Below are positions 1 to 10,686 of a DNA stretch of 64,000 nt, one piece after another. Position numbers and translations under genes: made by a program. The notes under the pieces were generated by a model. It had not been told where the DNA came from. It did not search any database and saw only the letters and a program-made list of their open reading frames with translations. The first letter of the stretch is position 1. The number at the start of each line of letters is the position of its first letter. Source of the stretch: Klebsormidium nitens (taxonomy: Eukaryota > Streptophyta > Klebsormidiophyceae > Klebsormidiales > Klebsormidiaceae); the NCBI GenBank assembly GCA_000708835.1, contig DF237188.1, forward strand, positions 5,444-69,443. The letters run 5' to 3'.

Positions 1-2227
1 CCTGCTCCTCGTAGGCATGCTTCTGACGCTCGTCGCCCCGCTTGCCTGATTTCCGTTGCTCTGCGGCAGTAAAGTGCGCGATGGTGCGCCACCAAACTTC
101 TGCGCGTCGTGGTAACGTTTGCGCGCCACCAATTTTCTTGCACGACAGGACTCTGCTTTGAAGTGAGGACGCTTTCGAGTTCCAATATCTTGCGCATTCG
201 CTCGCACGCTCCTCATTTGAACGCTCTTTCCTTTCCATCTTCTCCTCGTTTTTTATTTGGGGGCCTATCCTTCCCGTCCAAAACTAAGCTTGTCAAATCT
301 GCAGCAGAAGCCGCTCGCCGAGGAGAGCAGAGGTGGCACCGTCAGAGCCAAATTCAGTTGGAGAGGTTATGGTTCGAAAGCAGGCGATGGTCATCCTTCG
401 ATTCCACGTAAGCTGGCAGTCGGGCGTTCAGCTTTCAAGACCGGCCGCTAAGTCTCTTTAGTTGGAGCTCGCTTACAGAATCTGATGGGAATCTATCTCT
501 TCTTCTCTACAGCATATAAGGCCGCTGACTTGTTTGTAAGTCCCGCAGCATCTAGGCTGCCCGCTCTGTTCCGACACCCAGAAAGCTTACTCAAACCGGA
601 AACCGTGACCGCTGAGCGGCAGGACTTTCTCGACAGGATCCGACTGCGAGGACGTTCTGATGCCTTTCCCTTTGACGAGATGTAGAACGCTTTACGTGCA
701 AAATCAGCCTCAGTAATCTCAAACCCCAGATACGGAACTCAGTCGCTTCTTCGAATCAGGCAGCTTGATGCAACAATGACTTTGTGCCTGCTGCGAACAG
801 AAGAATACGTTTTTCTTCATTATTCAGCCAGTTCCGCTTCACTCGCAGACAGTCTTCTTTTTGAGTAAACGGATTGACAGCTGGCAGTCTTTCCAATCTG
901 GCGGACAGCTGACCGTCCCCCGTTCTCCCACCCTCCCTCGTTCCTTCGCTCTGTCCTGCCCGCTTCAATGACTCCTGTTCTCAGCGGGCGCCTTACTTTG
1001 CTCGCTATTCGACAAGGGCCCAGTCGATTCCATCACCCTTGTCACTCCCCCGCCCCGCGACTAGGAAGCCAATCAAGATCGCCAATCAAAATTGCCTACT
1101 TTGTGAGTTTCATCTTGGTTTGCTATTATTCCTGTGTTCCTGCTGCGCGCGCGCCTCGACGACTTCCACAGCAATCTGAAGGTCGTTCCACTCGTCGAAA
1201 CGGCCCTCGCCGATCGCGGAAGGCCTTTTCCGTGTTCATCTGGCAAGTTTGTAGATGCTGCTGATATGACCGCATGCAGCAACCACATAAGAAATCGTTC
1301 GTTAGCGTATAGAGGGGTTGAACCTCTAAGTATCGACGTCTTGTATTAAAGCAGAACTTGCCCTTTCTTCAGGGCATGCGGTTGATTTGGTTCTTGAGGG
1401 AGAGAATCAACATCCCGGATTTCGCGCCTCTGCACAAATGGAAGAAGCTACCCAGTTCGCCTACACTACCAATCAGTGACGGACTTTGCACGCGATCAGG
1501 TACGTTGAAGACTCCAGGTAGACGTTGTCAATCGTAGTTTGAAGCACAGAAGAGGAAGGTTTGCTTCTAAAGAGCAAAACCTTAACCCCTCTACCTGAAA
1601 TGTTTCGCAGCCTCAGGGAGATGGGTTGGCGCAAAGCTCGGGAACCTCCATTCTCCAAGTTCAGGCAAGCTTTTCTTCCGAAAATTTCCTTCCTCGTTGA
1701 TGAGATTCTTCCTTTTGTGGGGGCAACTGACCCTCTGGCAAGACACCTGGGGGTTCCGTTGGGCACTAGCTCTACTTTCGCTTCTCGAGCTTTTATTCAA
1801 CTCATGTATACGTGCCCCATTTCGGGCGCTGTTACCCCTGCAACAATCTGGAATCTATTTTCCTCAATCTAGTCATGTCAACCGAAGAGGTTGCAATTCG
1901 TGCGAAATAGCCACCACGGCCTTGATCGGAACGCCGTCAGCTGATCTTCTTATGTGGCATTAAAGCCCCTGGCTGACGCTTCCATGGCTATTCAATGGAA
2001 GTCCGGTGCACTCGCTTGATTGCCACGTGTCTCTCGCCGGTGCGCAGACGGCCCACGTCGCATAGGTAGCTTGCGGCTTAATACGTTGGTTTGAATGCAG
2101 CGAAGTAGGTAGGTATATGCAAGTTGGTGCATACGGAGGACAGTCGCTCGAATGAGAAATTGACGGTAAGTCTTTACTTCAGAGATAAGTGCATCCTACT
2201 GGACAGCAGGGGTCGAGAAAAACATCT
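1..2227. other. Unresolved region, possible exon fragments
   Basis: No gene could be assembled here. Several stretches read like protein, for example plus-strand 1134-1247 (rich in Leu, Arg and Val), the end of a plus-strand frame near 574-684 that closes with FPFDEM, and 1561-1770. None joins another with matching splice phase and none is a recognised domain. They may be exons of one or two genes that run off the left edge, or chance frames. Confidence 0.3.
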
Positions 2228-2484
2228 TGGAGCTGGCGGGGCTCGAACCCGCATCTCTCATGCTCGGGAGTCCTCGGGAGTCCTCCTTGGAAACCTCCTA
2301 AGGCTCCTGAGCATTGCGCGGGCTAGGCCCGGCAGGCTGCGCGGAGCTTGCACGTCAAGCTCCGTGCCGCCCAGGGATCACCCCCCTTAGGAGGGAAAGC
2401 GGCCCCTCGAGGTCATTGTGCACGTGACCTCAGGCCGGTTCATTGAACCGGCGACTGGCGCTTTACCGATTAAGCTACAGCCCC
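2228..2484 (-). tRNA. Split tRNA-like gene or tRNA-derived element
   Basis: On the minus strand the 5' end reads GGGGCTG at 2484-2478, followed by TA and a perfect D arm (GCTT, loop AATCGGTA, AAGC). The loop has A14, GG at 18-19 and A21, and TAGCTTAATCGG fits an A box. The 3' end has a perfect T arm (GCGGG, loop TTCGAGC, CCCGC at 2252-2236), then CAGCTCC and discriminator A at 2228. The two ends form a complete 7-bp acceptor stem, with one G-U pair, across 257 bp. A mature tRNA would need an intron of about 185 nt, unusually long for a nuclear tRNA. I could not form a convincing anticodon arm: position 33 would be G, and CCAGT has no partner. The middle holds the perfect hairpin GCCGGTTC/GAACCGGC. 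It may be a long-intron tRNA gene, a tRNA pseudogene or a SINE head. No anticodon is assigned. Confidence 0.4.
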
Positions 2485-3377
2485 ATCGTAAGGTGACTCG
2501 TCATGTGTGGTTTCTGAAAATAAATACGCCGATTCCAAGAAATGAATATCTGTGGGTCAATGGTCACATCAAATATCGACCGTTGATTGAACGTGCATGA
2601 ACCGAAGGTCAATCGAAAGCCGGCTCCAACATAGTCCGTTAGCTCACATGTACTGCTCAGTGGCCATGACGAGCAAAATCGGGGCAGCACTGCGCACTAG
2701 CGGCTCTCGTGAGCGCTCCCGTGAATGACTATCGTGAGCAGAGGGACTCTCGTGAGCGGCTCTCACAGTAAGTGACTCTCAGCGAGCGGCTCTCGTAAGT
2801 CAGTAAATTCCAGATTCCAAAGGGACACTCCTACACAAGAACAAGCTTATCAGATCGAAGAAGCAAGTGCGACTCCTTCTGAGCTTGTTCAATCCGCCAA
2901 ATGCTCGTATTACTGCTATGCAAGATCAAGTCGAGACATGGGCAATGTGGCATGGGCACGCATGACTCGCATCAACTCAGAAGATAGTACTGGTCAGATG
3001 CTCTCAACCAGAAAGAGTACCGTTTCTTATGCCCTTTGACTCGGACGTCAGGAATGTTGGGTCCTTAAGAAATTGCTTCCCAGCAAGTCAGACGCACGTG
3101 TGGGCTCTACCAACATGACCGCCGCGAGACGCTCGATCAGGTTGCAGCAAGCCCGGATCCGCTTGTCCGCGCACTTTGACAGGAAGCTCCGGCGAATAGT
3201 TGAATCTGAAAGCAAGAGAACAGCGTCTCGATCTGCTTCTAGTTCCGCTGTCTCATATTCAAAGCGCCGGCATCACTTCCCTGCTTCGGACAGTTTGCTC
3301 CAGCGCGAAGCGGACGGCGATGCGCTGCAACGCGCGTCCGGTTTCGCGTCGTTGTGCCAGAACCGTCCGATGAAAGC
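2485..3377. other. Non-coding stretch with a short minisatellite
   Basis: No coding signal is convincing. Positions about 2697-2803 hold degenerate tandem units of the type CTCTCGTGAGCGG, repeated roughly six times with spacing changes. The rest is unique sequence leading to the first inverted 78-bp module. Confidence 0.4.
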
Positions 3378-3460
3378 CACGTGGCAGTCTTGAGCGGTAG
3401 GATCTTTCCGCTCGTTCTGGGCCGGCCCACAGAAAATGAAGGCAAGCAGGGCGTATATAA
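3378..3460 (+). promoter_or_regulatory. Promoter-like box pair upstream of module copy 1
   Basis: CACGTGGCA at 3378-3386 contains a plant G-box core (CACGTG) and begins 107 bp before the conserved module. TATATAA at 3454-3460 begins 31 bp before the module, the usual TATA-to-start distance for RNA polymerase II. The other three copies have the same two elements at nearly the same distances. No transcription start has been shown. Confidence 0.5.
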
Positions 3461-3484
3461 GGTGGCGTTCCTGCCCTCGTCTTC

Positions 3485-3562
3485 CAGCGGATCGATCCGG
3501 GGCGCCCCCCGGCCCAGGGGCAGGACCTCTGTCCAGGGGTGCTCCACGGAGCTCCCCCGGAA
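3485..3562 (+). repeat. 78-bp structured GC-rich module, copy 1
   Basis: The module starts CAGCGGATCGATCC and ends CTCCCCCGGAA. It contains two adjacent perfect 10-bp palindromes (GGATCGATCC and GGGGCGCCCC), then a GGAC-CTCT-GTCC hairpin and a long hairpin in which GGGGTGCTC pairs with GAGCTCCCC around a CACG loop. It matches the other three copies except for single-base changes, while the flanks have diverged. One frame of all four copies reads DRSGAPPGPGAG, but identity at the DNA level means this gives no evidence of translation. Confidence 0.85.
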
Positions 3563-4225
3563 CCACCCATTACATAACCTCCCCCAAACAAATCTTTAAA
3601 CCAACACAGACCTCCCAAACTCTCTTACAATCAATACAACAAACACACATCTCTCAAATCTATCATGCTGCAACACCCAACGTCACACACTCACTTGACA
3701 TTCATACGACTGACTGTGCTCATACTTCTTGAAGAGCCGCATGTTTTCATTCAATTCGGCTGAACAAACACGTCTCATGAAGCGTCATTAGGAGATGAAT
3801 ATCCATACACTGCTTAAGCAGTGCTGCTGCATGCATCTGCTTCGTTCGAGAAGTGCCAGAATATTGTGCCTGCTCTCGCGATTTGGAACGTCGGACAACC
3901 GTTTCCAGCACCTGAATGACTTGCTGTTAAAAGCGCTTGACCTTTGAGGCTCGTGAAATCTGTCAGGCGTGCTATTGAAGTGAAGAGCATGCTTGTATCC
4001 CATTCATTTCTGAACAAAACTGCTCTGTGGTTACTAGGCATAGGACTCGGTTGTGTCAAAATCAAAAGCAGGTCCCTCTGGCAAAACGTCGTCGGCAAGG
4101 AGAAGTGATGCTGGTTGGCGCTTGGTTTGGTTGGGTTTGTTCAGTATGACGAGTCATGGATGGTTTGTTGGTCTGACATTGGTGCGAAAGAAGGAGGGAG
4201 TGGTGTTGATGGTGGTTATGGTTTG

Positions 4226-4303
4226 TTCCGGGGGAGCTCCGTGGAGCACCCCTGGACAGAGGTCCTGCCCCTGGGCCGGGGGGCGCCCCGGATCGATCCA
4301 CTG
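4226..4303 (-). repeat. 78-bp structured GC-rich module, copy 2 (inverted)
   Basis: This is the reverse complement of copy 1 and differs only in the fourth base (CAGT instead of CAGC). It faces copy 1, so transcripts starting at either end would run towards each other. A transcript crossing the whole element could fold with a stem of about 78 bp. Confidence 0.85.
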
Positions 4304-4328
4304 GGAAAACCAAAGGGCAGGCGCTGAA

Positions 4329-4416
4329 TTATGTATGCACTGCTCGTTTGAAGGTCTTGTGGGCAAAGTGAAGAGATCGATAGAACGCCTTCGAGCGGTC
4401 CGATTGTGCCACGGGG
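4329..4416 (-). promoter_or_regulatory. Promoter-like box pair upstream of module copy 2
   Basis: On the minus strand CATACATAA (4337-4329) lies about 31 bp before the module. CCCGTGGCA (4416-4408), a one-base variant of CACGTGGCA, lies about 113 bp before it. It is followed by CAATCGGA, which also follows the box of copy 3 (15648-15655), so conservation extends beyond the core. Confidence 0.45.
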
Positions 4417-6305
4417 TACCTACGGGACCGCTGTCGTCACGAAGTCGCCGAAACCGGGCGCGCACGAGACCGACGCCCGCTTAAGATAGCCCGCCCAAGT
4501 TGCGAGGAAGCAGGAAGGAAGGGAGCTGAAAGAGAAGTGATTAATCGTGTATACATCTGCGGCCTTTCTGCCACATTCCTTCTGCCAGCGCACGTCCGTC
4601 TCCGGCCTTGGGAGCACCACAGCCGTGATCTGATAATTCTGTAGAGTGTTAACAGATTAGCACATGGATAAACTTAAACCCGTCTTCTTGACAAAGGGTC
4701 GGGCGCTGATCATCCAATCTTTTCTGTTGTCAAGGTAAAGGCAAACGAAGAGATATTCTCCGCAGCTTTCGAACCCCGATCCAAAATGACGGGGATGATA
4801 ACGTGCAAGGGTGACCTTGACAGGAGTAGATGTCTTCCAAGCTCTCGTGGCAGCAGCCCGGCCAGCCCCGCGGCAGCGCTCCTGTGGTCGGCCGCCCTGA
4901 GCCATGGTCGCGAGGAAACTTCTCATGATCTGAGTCTGCCTCCAAAGAAAAGATGCCCAAGGACAAAGTTTTGGCTCATCATGGTTGCGAGTACGTGAAC
5001 CTTGTGAGGAGTGATTTTGGTAGAGGATGTCGGGTGTCACATGCTTTCACTTTTATAGCTTGCATCTGAATGATCGAAACGGGCCCTGAAATTACGCTTA
5101 GGCCGCGGCCGCTAGTGGCCACAGTTTTGGCAGTTGCATCTTTTGAAGCTATGTTTTTAATGTTCAAGCATGGAGAGTCTGCGTTTCTCAGTCTTTGATA
5201 CATGCATATCAACGTGTAAGAGGATTTAATCACGGTTCGTATGGCACGTTGAAAACCAGCCCGCACTTCAATCGCTCATATGATGTGTCTTCACAGGCGC
5301 TTCATCTTACACGGGATGCATGTCCCTTGAAAGCATGGCAGTGGATACGATCGACGGATCTCAGGACGTTCAAACGCCTTTTAAACCATGCGCAGTATGA
5401 TTAAGTTGGGCAGCTTATGCCGCGGCCTATAATTAAACGTTGACCGTCTTTGAGCATGCTCACGTTCTCCTACTTCGCTTGATCCAAGATCGAGCTTCAT
5501 GAACCTGTTTCATTCTCCAACTTGATCGAAAGGTGTTTCTGCTGGCAGGTCTCAGGTGATCATCTCACAAATGGGCATTGAGCTCATTGACTACGTTTTT
5601 TCGGCCATACTCCCCATGTCCTTCTTATGCAAGTCTTCCCTGTGTCGAACTAGGACAGAATTTGATGTACAAAACGCATGCAAGAAACTTTCTCCTTCCG
5701 TCATATCCTGGATATTTCTATCAACAACCTTGCTGTCTGCTTATAGCGAAAGCACTGTCATATTACCTATTACCGCGCCTGAAGTGCGCGGACCTTGAGT
5801 GTCTTCTCAAGGTCACCAATGAGGTCTTCGCTGGCGTGCTGCGTGTTCGGAAGCAAGAGCGATGAGCGTCCGCGAGGACCATGGGCGGGTATTCAGGATA
5901 TCAAGCATCGTGCAAGCCCAAATCGTATACTGCGCATCTTTCGGAAGAAGCCTTTGAAGGGACAGGAAGGCTCATTGCCTTGAATTTTTTTGAACGCTCC
6001 TGCAAAAGACTCGATGCTAATAAAAAGGCTTTGTTTTCTTCTTTGGAGGCAGTTCCTTCCGGATTAGCCTACAGTTGAGCCAACGGGATTCGTGTACTTC
6101 TCCTGAGCTTGGAGAGGAGTCTCGTTTTCGGATAAGGAAGCAGGACACGCTGGCCAACATGGCTTGTCATTCCAAAATCCTCGACCCTTCTCAAGGTTTT
6201 GGATCAGCCGTTCCCTTACATCGACTCTGGTCAAGATAAGGTTTGTTTCGACAGCCAATTTAGAGGTTTGACGGATGCGTTCCGTTCCGTTCCGTTCCGT
6301 TCCGT
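4417..6305. other. No gene resolved; pentanucleotide repeat at the right end
   Basis: Frames at 5578-5865 and 5881-6078 (plus) look weakly protein-like, but no splice joins them and no family is recognised. Positions 6281-6306 carry a (TTCCG)n run of about five units. The same pentamer in complement, (GGAAC)n, recurs at about 42711-42744. Confidence 0.3.
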
Positions 6306-6856
6306 TCAGTTCCACTGCCGTACCTCTAGGATTCCGGTCTGCACGACAGCGCTGCGGGAGGAGTCGTGGCCGGCTTGGGCGCCAGACCCCACAAGCGCGG
6401 GCGCGAACACGTCACGGTCGATGATGCGCGCGTGGAAGTCAGGGTCGCCGCGCAACAGGTACGCGCGCAGACGTACAGCGTTGCGCAGCTGGCGAGGCGT
6501 GAAACGCCCGCGAGTGTGGTGTCGCGCAAAACAACGACCCTGGAAAGGAAACCAACCGGTCACACTCCGTTCATCGTTTCGTGCTTGGAAGCAACCCTGA
6601 CAAACGCAACGGATGGCAAGCAAGCGGGCGGGGGCGCGTCACTTTCGGCGACCAGTTGCTACAAGGAACCACATGAAACCAGACTTGCAGACACAGTCTT
6701 TTCAAGCCATTGACGACGCAAGCCAGTAAGCCAGTCAGCCGGACATTCAAGTGATCGTTTCCGCGGGCCGATCCGAAATTGTCAGACGCCTCGAGTCTTT
6801 CAAATCGTTCTGCATTAGGCCAGAGTGACCGACAAAAAAATAAGCCAAAGGCGTAC

Positions 6857-8199
6857 CTGACGGTGGCGCCGATCTGCTGAATTACAAACGCCAGGACGGC
6901 GCGTGCCTCATGATTGTCCACCTGCGAGGGATCCCGGCCTTTGGCGCTGACGTCAGCAACGATGGGCTGCACGCAATTATCTTTGTTGGAGGGAGTGCTT
7001 GTCGGGGCCCTAGAATTCGGCGGCAGGCTCAACACACTGGCCCCACTTTTTGAAAACCGCTCTGACGCACCAGCAAACCATTGTTCGACCTTGAAAAGCT
7101 GGTCAAAAGACGGCAATTCTGAGCTAGGATGCCTTTAGATGACAGACCCATATATCCGCAAACGGCTGACCGAATGCCCCTAGGGTTCTTTGCGCCGTCC
7201 CTTACCTGGCAAGCGCCATTTACCGGGCATCGACCTCAGCAACTGAAGGCAGCGCTTGTCGAGCATTATCAAGATGTCCACGACACGACACGGGCTGGCA
7301 AAGTGGTCATGCAGTGGACAGTTTCAGATTGCACGTAAAAATGGGTGGGCTGCCGGGGCACCTGAAGGACTGTTAGACGGGCCCCCCGTCCCTAGTGGTA
7401 CTTGCTAGCGCTATCGAACTGGCGGCAACAGCGCGAAGCAGGCCGCCCACGAGCAGAGCGCAATGCACGATGTCTCGCTGGAAAAAGGGAGAGAACAAGC
7501 ATCAACGCAAGAGCTTCTCGAACGGAGATGACGAAAAGACGGCCCTCCTGAAACGGCCGGTGCATGTTTCTCAGGAACTGCTTCCTCGTCCATTTTTCCA
7601 AGAGAGCGTCAGCAGCTGCGAAATTGACACCAATCTAGGGATCCACGGTCAGTCCAGCATCTGATTGGCAGTAACCATGAAGCTCCGGATTGCTGGAGGA
7701 CCAAGGGCGAATGGTATGAGAGTTCTGTGCATTGTTAAGCAGATGCCGCTTTCCTTCTTCTGGGCCTCTATCTCTTGGCAGTTGGGAGAAAGCTGGGAAC
7801 TCCAGAGTCGATTTAGACCAGCCCCTGGCAGATCGTTGACCCGGCATATTTCAAAGTCCCCACAAGACATCAACTTCTGTGCGTGCTTTTCCGTCTGTCG
7901 TGCACCAGCCTTGAGATGATGCGGGTTTCTCTGATACAAGCTATGGTTGGATTTGCCTTGTCCACGAACAATAACCGCCAGTGTGTCAATAAGATCTTTG
8001 CGTCGCATGCAATCCAGAACATCGTTCTGCACACACCTTCTTCTCCGTCTTTTTCTCAGCCCGCCAGTGCGCTGTGCCAACCGGTCCGCAAGCAACGCCT
8101 TTCCTCCAGCGTGTCCAGCTGTTGCCGCGTTGTGGCCTGCTCTTGCCCCAGCTCAAACCCGCCTTTGCTGACTGGCTTGCCATGCGCCCGTTGGCTCAT
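6857..8199 (-). CDS. Unidentified minus-strand gene, partial model
   Basis: Three minus-strand exons join with matching phases. Exon 1 starts at ATG 8199 (MSQRAHGKPVSKGG) and ends at 8082 before a weak GTTGGC donor. Exon 2 is 7615-7402, entered after a good pyrimidine-rich acceptor. Exon 3 is 7123-6857 and ends in a good GTACGC donor. The joined product begins with a helical, probably coiled-coil stretch (LGQEQATTRQQLDTLEER, then ADALLEKWTRKQFL) and continues into a Ser/Pro-rich part followed by AVLAFVIQQIGATV. The 3' end is not resolved: a coding-like frame at 6541-6306 (RQLRNAVRLRAYLL) does not match the phase of the best donor. I recognise no domain. The frame at 7847-7640 may be a further exon. 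Confidence 0.35.
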
Positions 8200-8249
8200 T
8201 AAAGGTCTACAGGCCCCCTCTTTCTTTTACCTCCGGTGGTTTGGACACA

Positions 8250-9757
8250 CAGTTTGGACGCTTTGACCCGCATGCCTGCTGGTGGAGGTTAAGATCGCGC
8301 ACTCGAAGGACCTTCTGGAAGTCGGACTCCCGAAGATTTTGGAGGGGGGGGTGGCTGCGCATATTTGTGAAAGGAGGAGTCGGGCGGAGGGGCTTCGTCC
8401 ACATGGCCGTTGTCTAGAAGGCACGGACATCCTGCAATAACAGAAGCCTTTGTGCGTCTACAGAAGACTTCGGAATGATTCTGGACTCCTGGATGTCACT
8501 CATCTTTGCACAGTTTCTGGTAGCTTGCACCTGGCCGTGGGGAGAATTAGCTGGCTGATCATAAGCTGGCGCCCGTAACTTCAGAGAGTCATTCTGCTTG
8601 ACGAATTCTGGAAAGTCGACCTGATTACATTTCCAACTTTAATCAAAGCTTTTCGAAAGTTGCAGGCTAAAGCTTTAACAATCAAAGCTGTCACAGTCTC
8701 CGTGAGAGGAGATTATGGCCCTGAATGAATCAGAAGCGAATTGGCCTGCTAAAATATTTCCCATCGACTGACATGGAGCGCTTCAGTTGCAGCTTGGCAA
8801 AGGCCCCATGCATTACGGTTTTCAAGTTAAGGAGATCACAGATACCAGATGGAAGCTAAGCAGTATCCTCTGTAGATTTGCAATATCTGCCAGCCAACCT
8901 GCATACGCAGCCTAACAAATCGAAAGGGCTCACGACATGTCCCACTGCCAGCGCTACAGATCCCTCAAGCAAAATGATAAATGGAGTTGTGCACCCTCAC
9001 CCCCTAAGGTGCTGCTTTTCAGCGGCATGCGCATCCTCGCTTCTGGGCAAGAGGGGATTTCTGCTGTCCGCCAATGCAGTGCCACCAGCCCCCTGGCCTG
9101 TATAGATTTTGTAGAGTTCTTTACTAGTGATGCGATGCAGCTTCTGCAGCAAACTCGAACTGGTTCATGTCCAACTTGAAAGTTTGGAACGGCCAATTCG
9201 ATCTGCAATACGCAAAGAATGGATAGAGGCGCAGCTCAGATTGCGTCGAGGTCAGCAAGCAGAGATTGTGGTCCACCCCCGTTTTCAAATTTTGGCATTG
9301 CTGAACTACAGGAGCAAGTTTCACATAGACTCCCAATCAGCAAACATCTGCTGCACACATTGCCAGCACTTCTTTCCATGTCCTTAGAAGGGCTCTCAAG
9401 GGAAAAATCAACCAGTCGAGTCCAATCAGCTATAGCATTCTCGCAGTAACTGATCGCTTGAGTGACGCCACTGATCATCATCTCATAAACTCGAAAGTCC
9501 GTACGCACCGTTTTGCTGCATGACGAGAAGCTTCAGAATTTCTGGGGCTTCCCCGCTACGGACAGAAGCTGTTCGTTTTGCAGATATCTGTCCGTAAGCT
9601 CAAGGGTTGCAATGCAGGTACTGAATGCTGACCAATAGCACACGTCCCTCACCTTTGTGGGACCCTGTGCTAAGGGAGCCACTAAGCCTCCGGCGGCGAT
9701 TCTGGTCTTGCCCCCACTGCCCTTCACAAACATCATCACGCCAATGTATGTGCGGTA
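8250..9757 (-). CDS. Cluster of minus-strand exon-like segments
   Basis: Several minus-strand segments look like protein and are bounded by splice consensus. One runs from 9757 after a TAG acceptor (RTYIGVMMFVKGSGGKTR and on). One is 9515-9325 (RVYEMMISGVTQAISYCENA and on, alpha-helical). One is 9202-9129 (SNWPFQTFKLDMNQFEFA and on), after a strong acceptor. A Pro-rich one lies near 8437-8237. The phases do not all agree, so I cannot give one model. They may be the 5' part of the gene at 6857-8199 or a separate gene. No family is recognised. Confidence 0.27.
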
Positions 9758-9759
9758 CT

Positions 9760-10686
9760 AGCAATCATGGGAAGAGCGGAATGGACATTTGCTGTCCTCT
9801 AACAGATCGCCTTTCAATGGGAATCTTTGAGCGCGCGGTGGGAATCATAGGCCACTGGCTGAGACGAAGACACCATATCCTAGATCCTATTGATATCAAT
9901 GTCATAGATCGAGGCGGCTGCTGATAAGTCATAAATCTAAAAACTGAGCAAAAAAGCAGAACCTGATCAGCCAATCCAAAGATCCAAATGCAACAAGGCA
10001 AATGTGTGCCGCAACTCCAGCTTCAAATTTGGAACGTCAGTCGTAGGATTGATTCACCACCCCGGGGCCTTCGAACCGTTCGATTAGGCTCCTAGGCCCA
10101 ATCGACGCCCCAGATGTCTCAGAAAATAGCGCGCGCGTTTTCCAACTACCTAAAATGCTTATGAAAGCCGAGGTGATTCTGAATCGTGATGACATACCTA
10201 ATACCAGCACAAGTCCCACAGTATGCACTGCACAGTACCTAGTACTAAGAAGAACCAACATCTGTGTACTAGCCTCTCATGACGCTGGGCTGCATTTTCT
10301 GTTTCATACATGTATTACTAGTTAAACTAATAGATGTACGCCTTCACTGTCAGCCCCTGATAGTTGAGCAGGAAGCTACATTCGAGCACTGTGCTGGCCA
10401 ATCTGCATGGCCGGACTTCACTTTCTTCAGCGTACCTTCACGCCTGGGTTGAAATCAGAGCGGCATTGCGTGTCTTGTAGGTTCTTCAAACGCTGCTTGC
10501 CGCCATTTTGCCGCTGGAGCCACCATTTTGCACCGAGCATTGCGCCGCTAGTTTGCACTCTGGAAACGTAATCAGCAGACGGGTTGATACTGCGCGCAAT
10601 TGTCCATGCATGCATAGCAATCAGTGCCAGGAGTGCTCCTTCCAAATTCTATCCCAGCGCGCCGTTCTGCCAGGCGTTAAAGGACG
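9760..10686. other. Intergenic region upstream of gene A
   Basis: No coding frame or repeat is supported. It must contain the 5' flank of the gene starting at 10687, but no clear TATA box was found close to that start. Confidence 0.4.

Larger units (their letters stand above)
3378..4416. mobile_element. Putative fold-back element 1
   Basis: Two inverted 78-bp modules (3485-3562 plus, 4226-4303 minus), each with promoter-like boxes outside it, face each other about 660 bp apart. The inner arms are strand-biased: 3561-3666 holds one G in 106 nt, and 4186-4225 holds no C. The centre has no credible open frame for a transposase. The arrangement is that of a non-autonomous inverted-repeat element, but the inversion may instead be two convergent transcription units. 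No target-site duplication was found by eye. Confidence 0.4.

Noticed and set aside
3466-4310. A conserved peptide (DRSGAPPGPGAG...) encoded by all four 78-bp modules
   Set aside because: The copies are nearly identical in DNA, so any frame is conserved. The reading frames end at different points after the module and lack starts and splice context.
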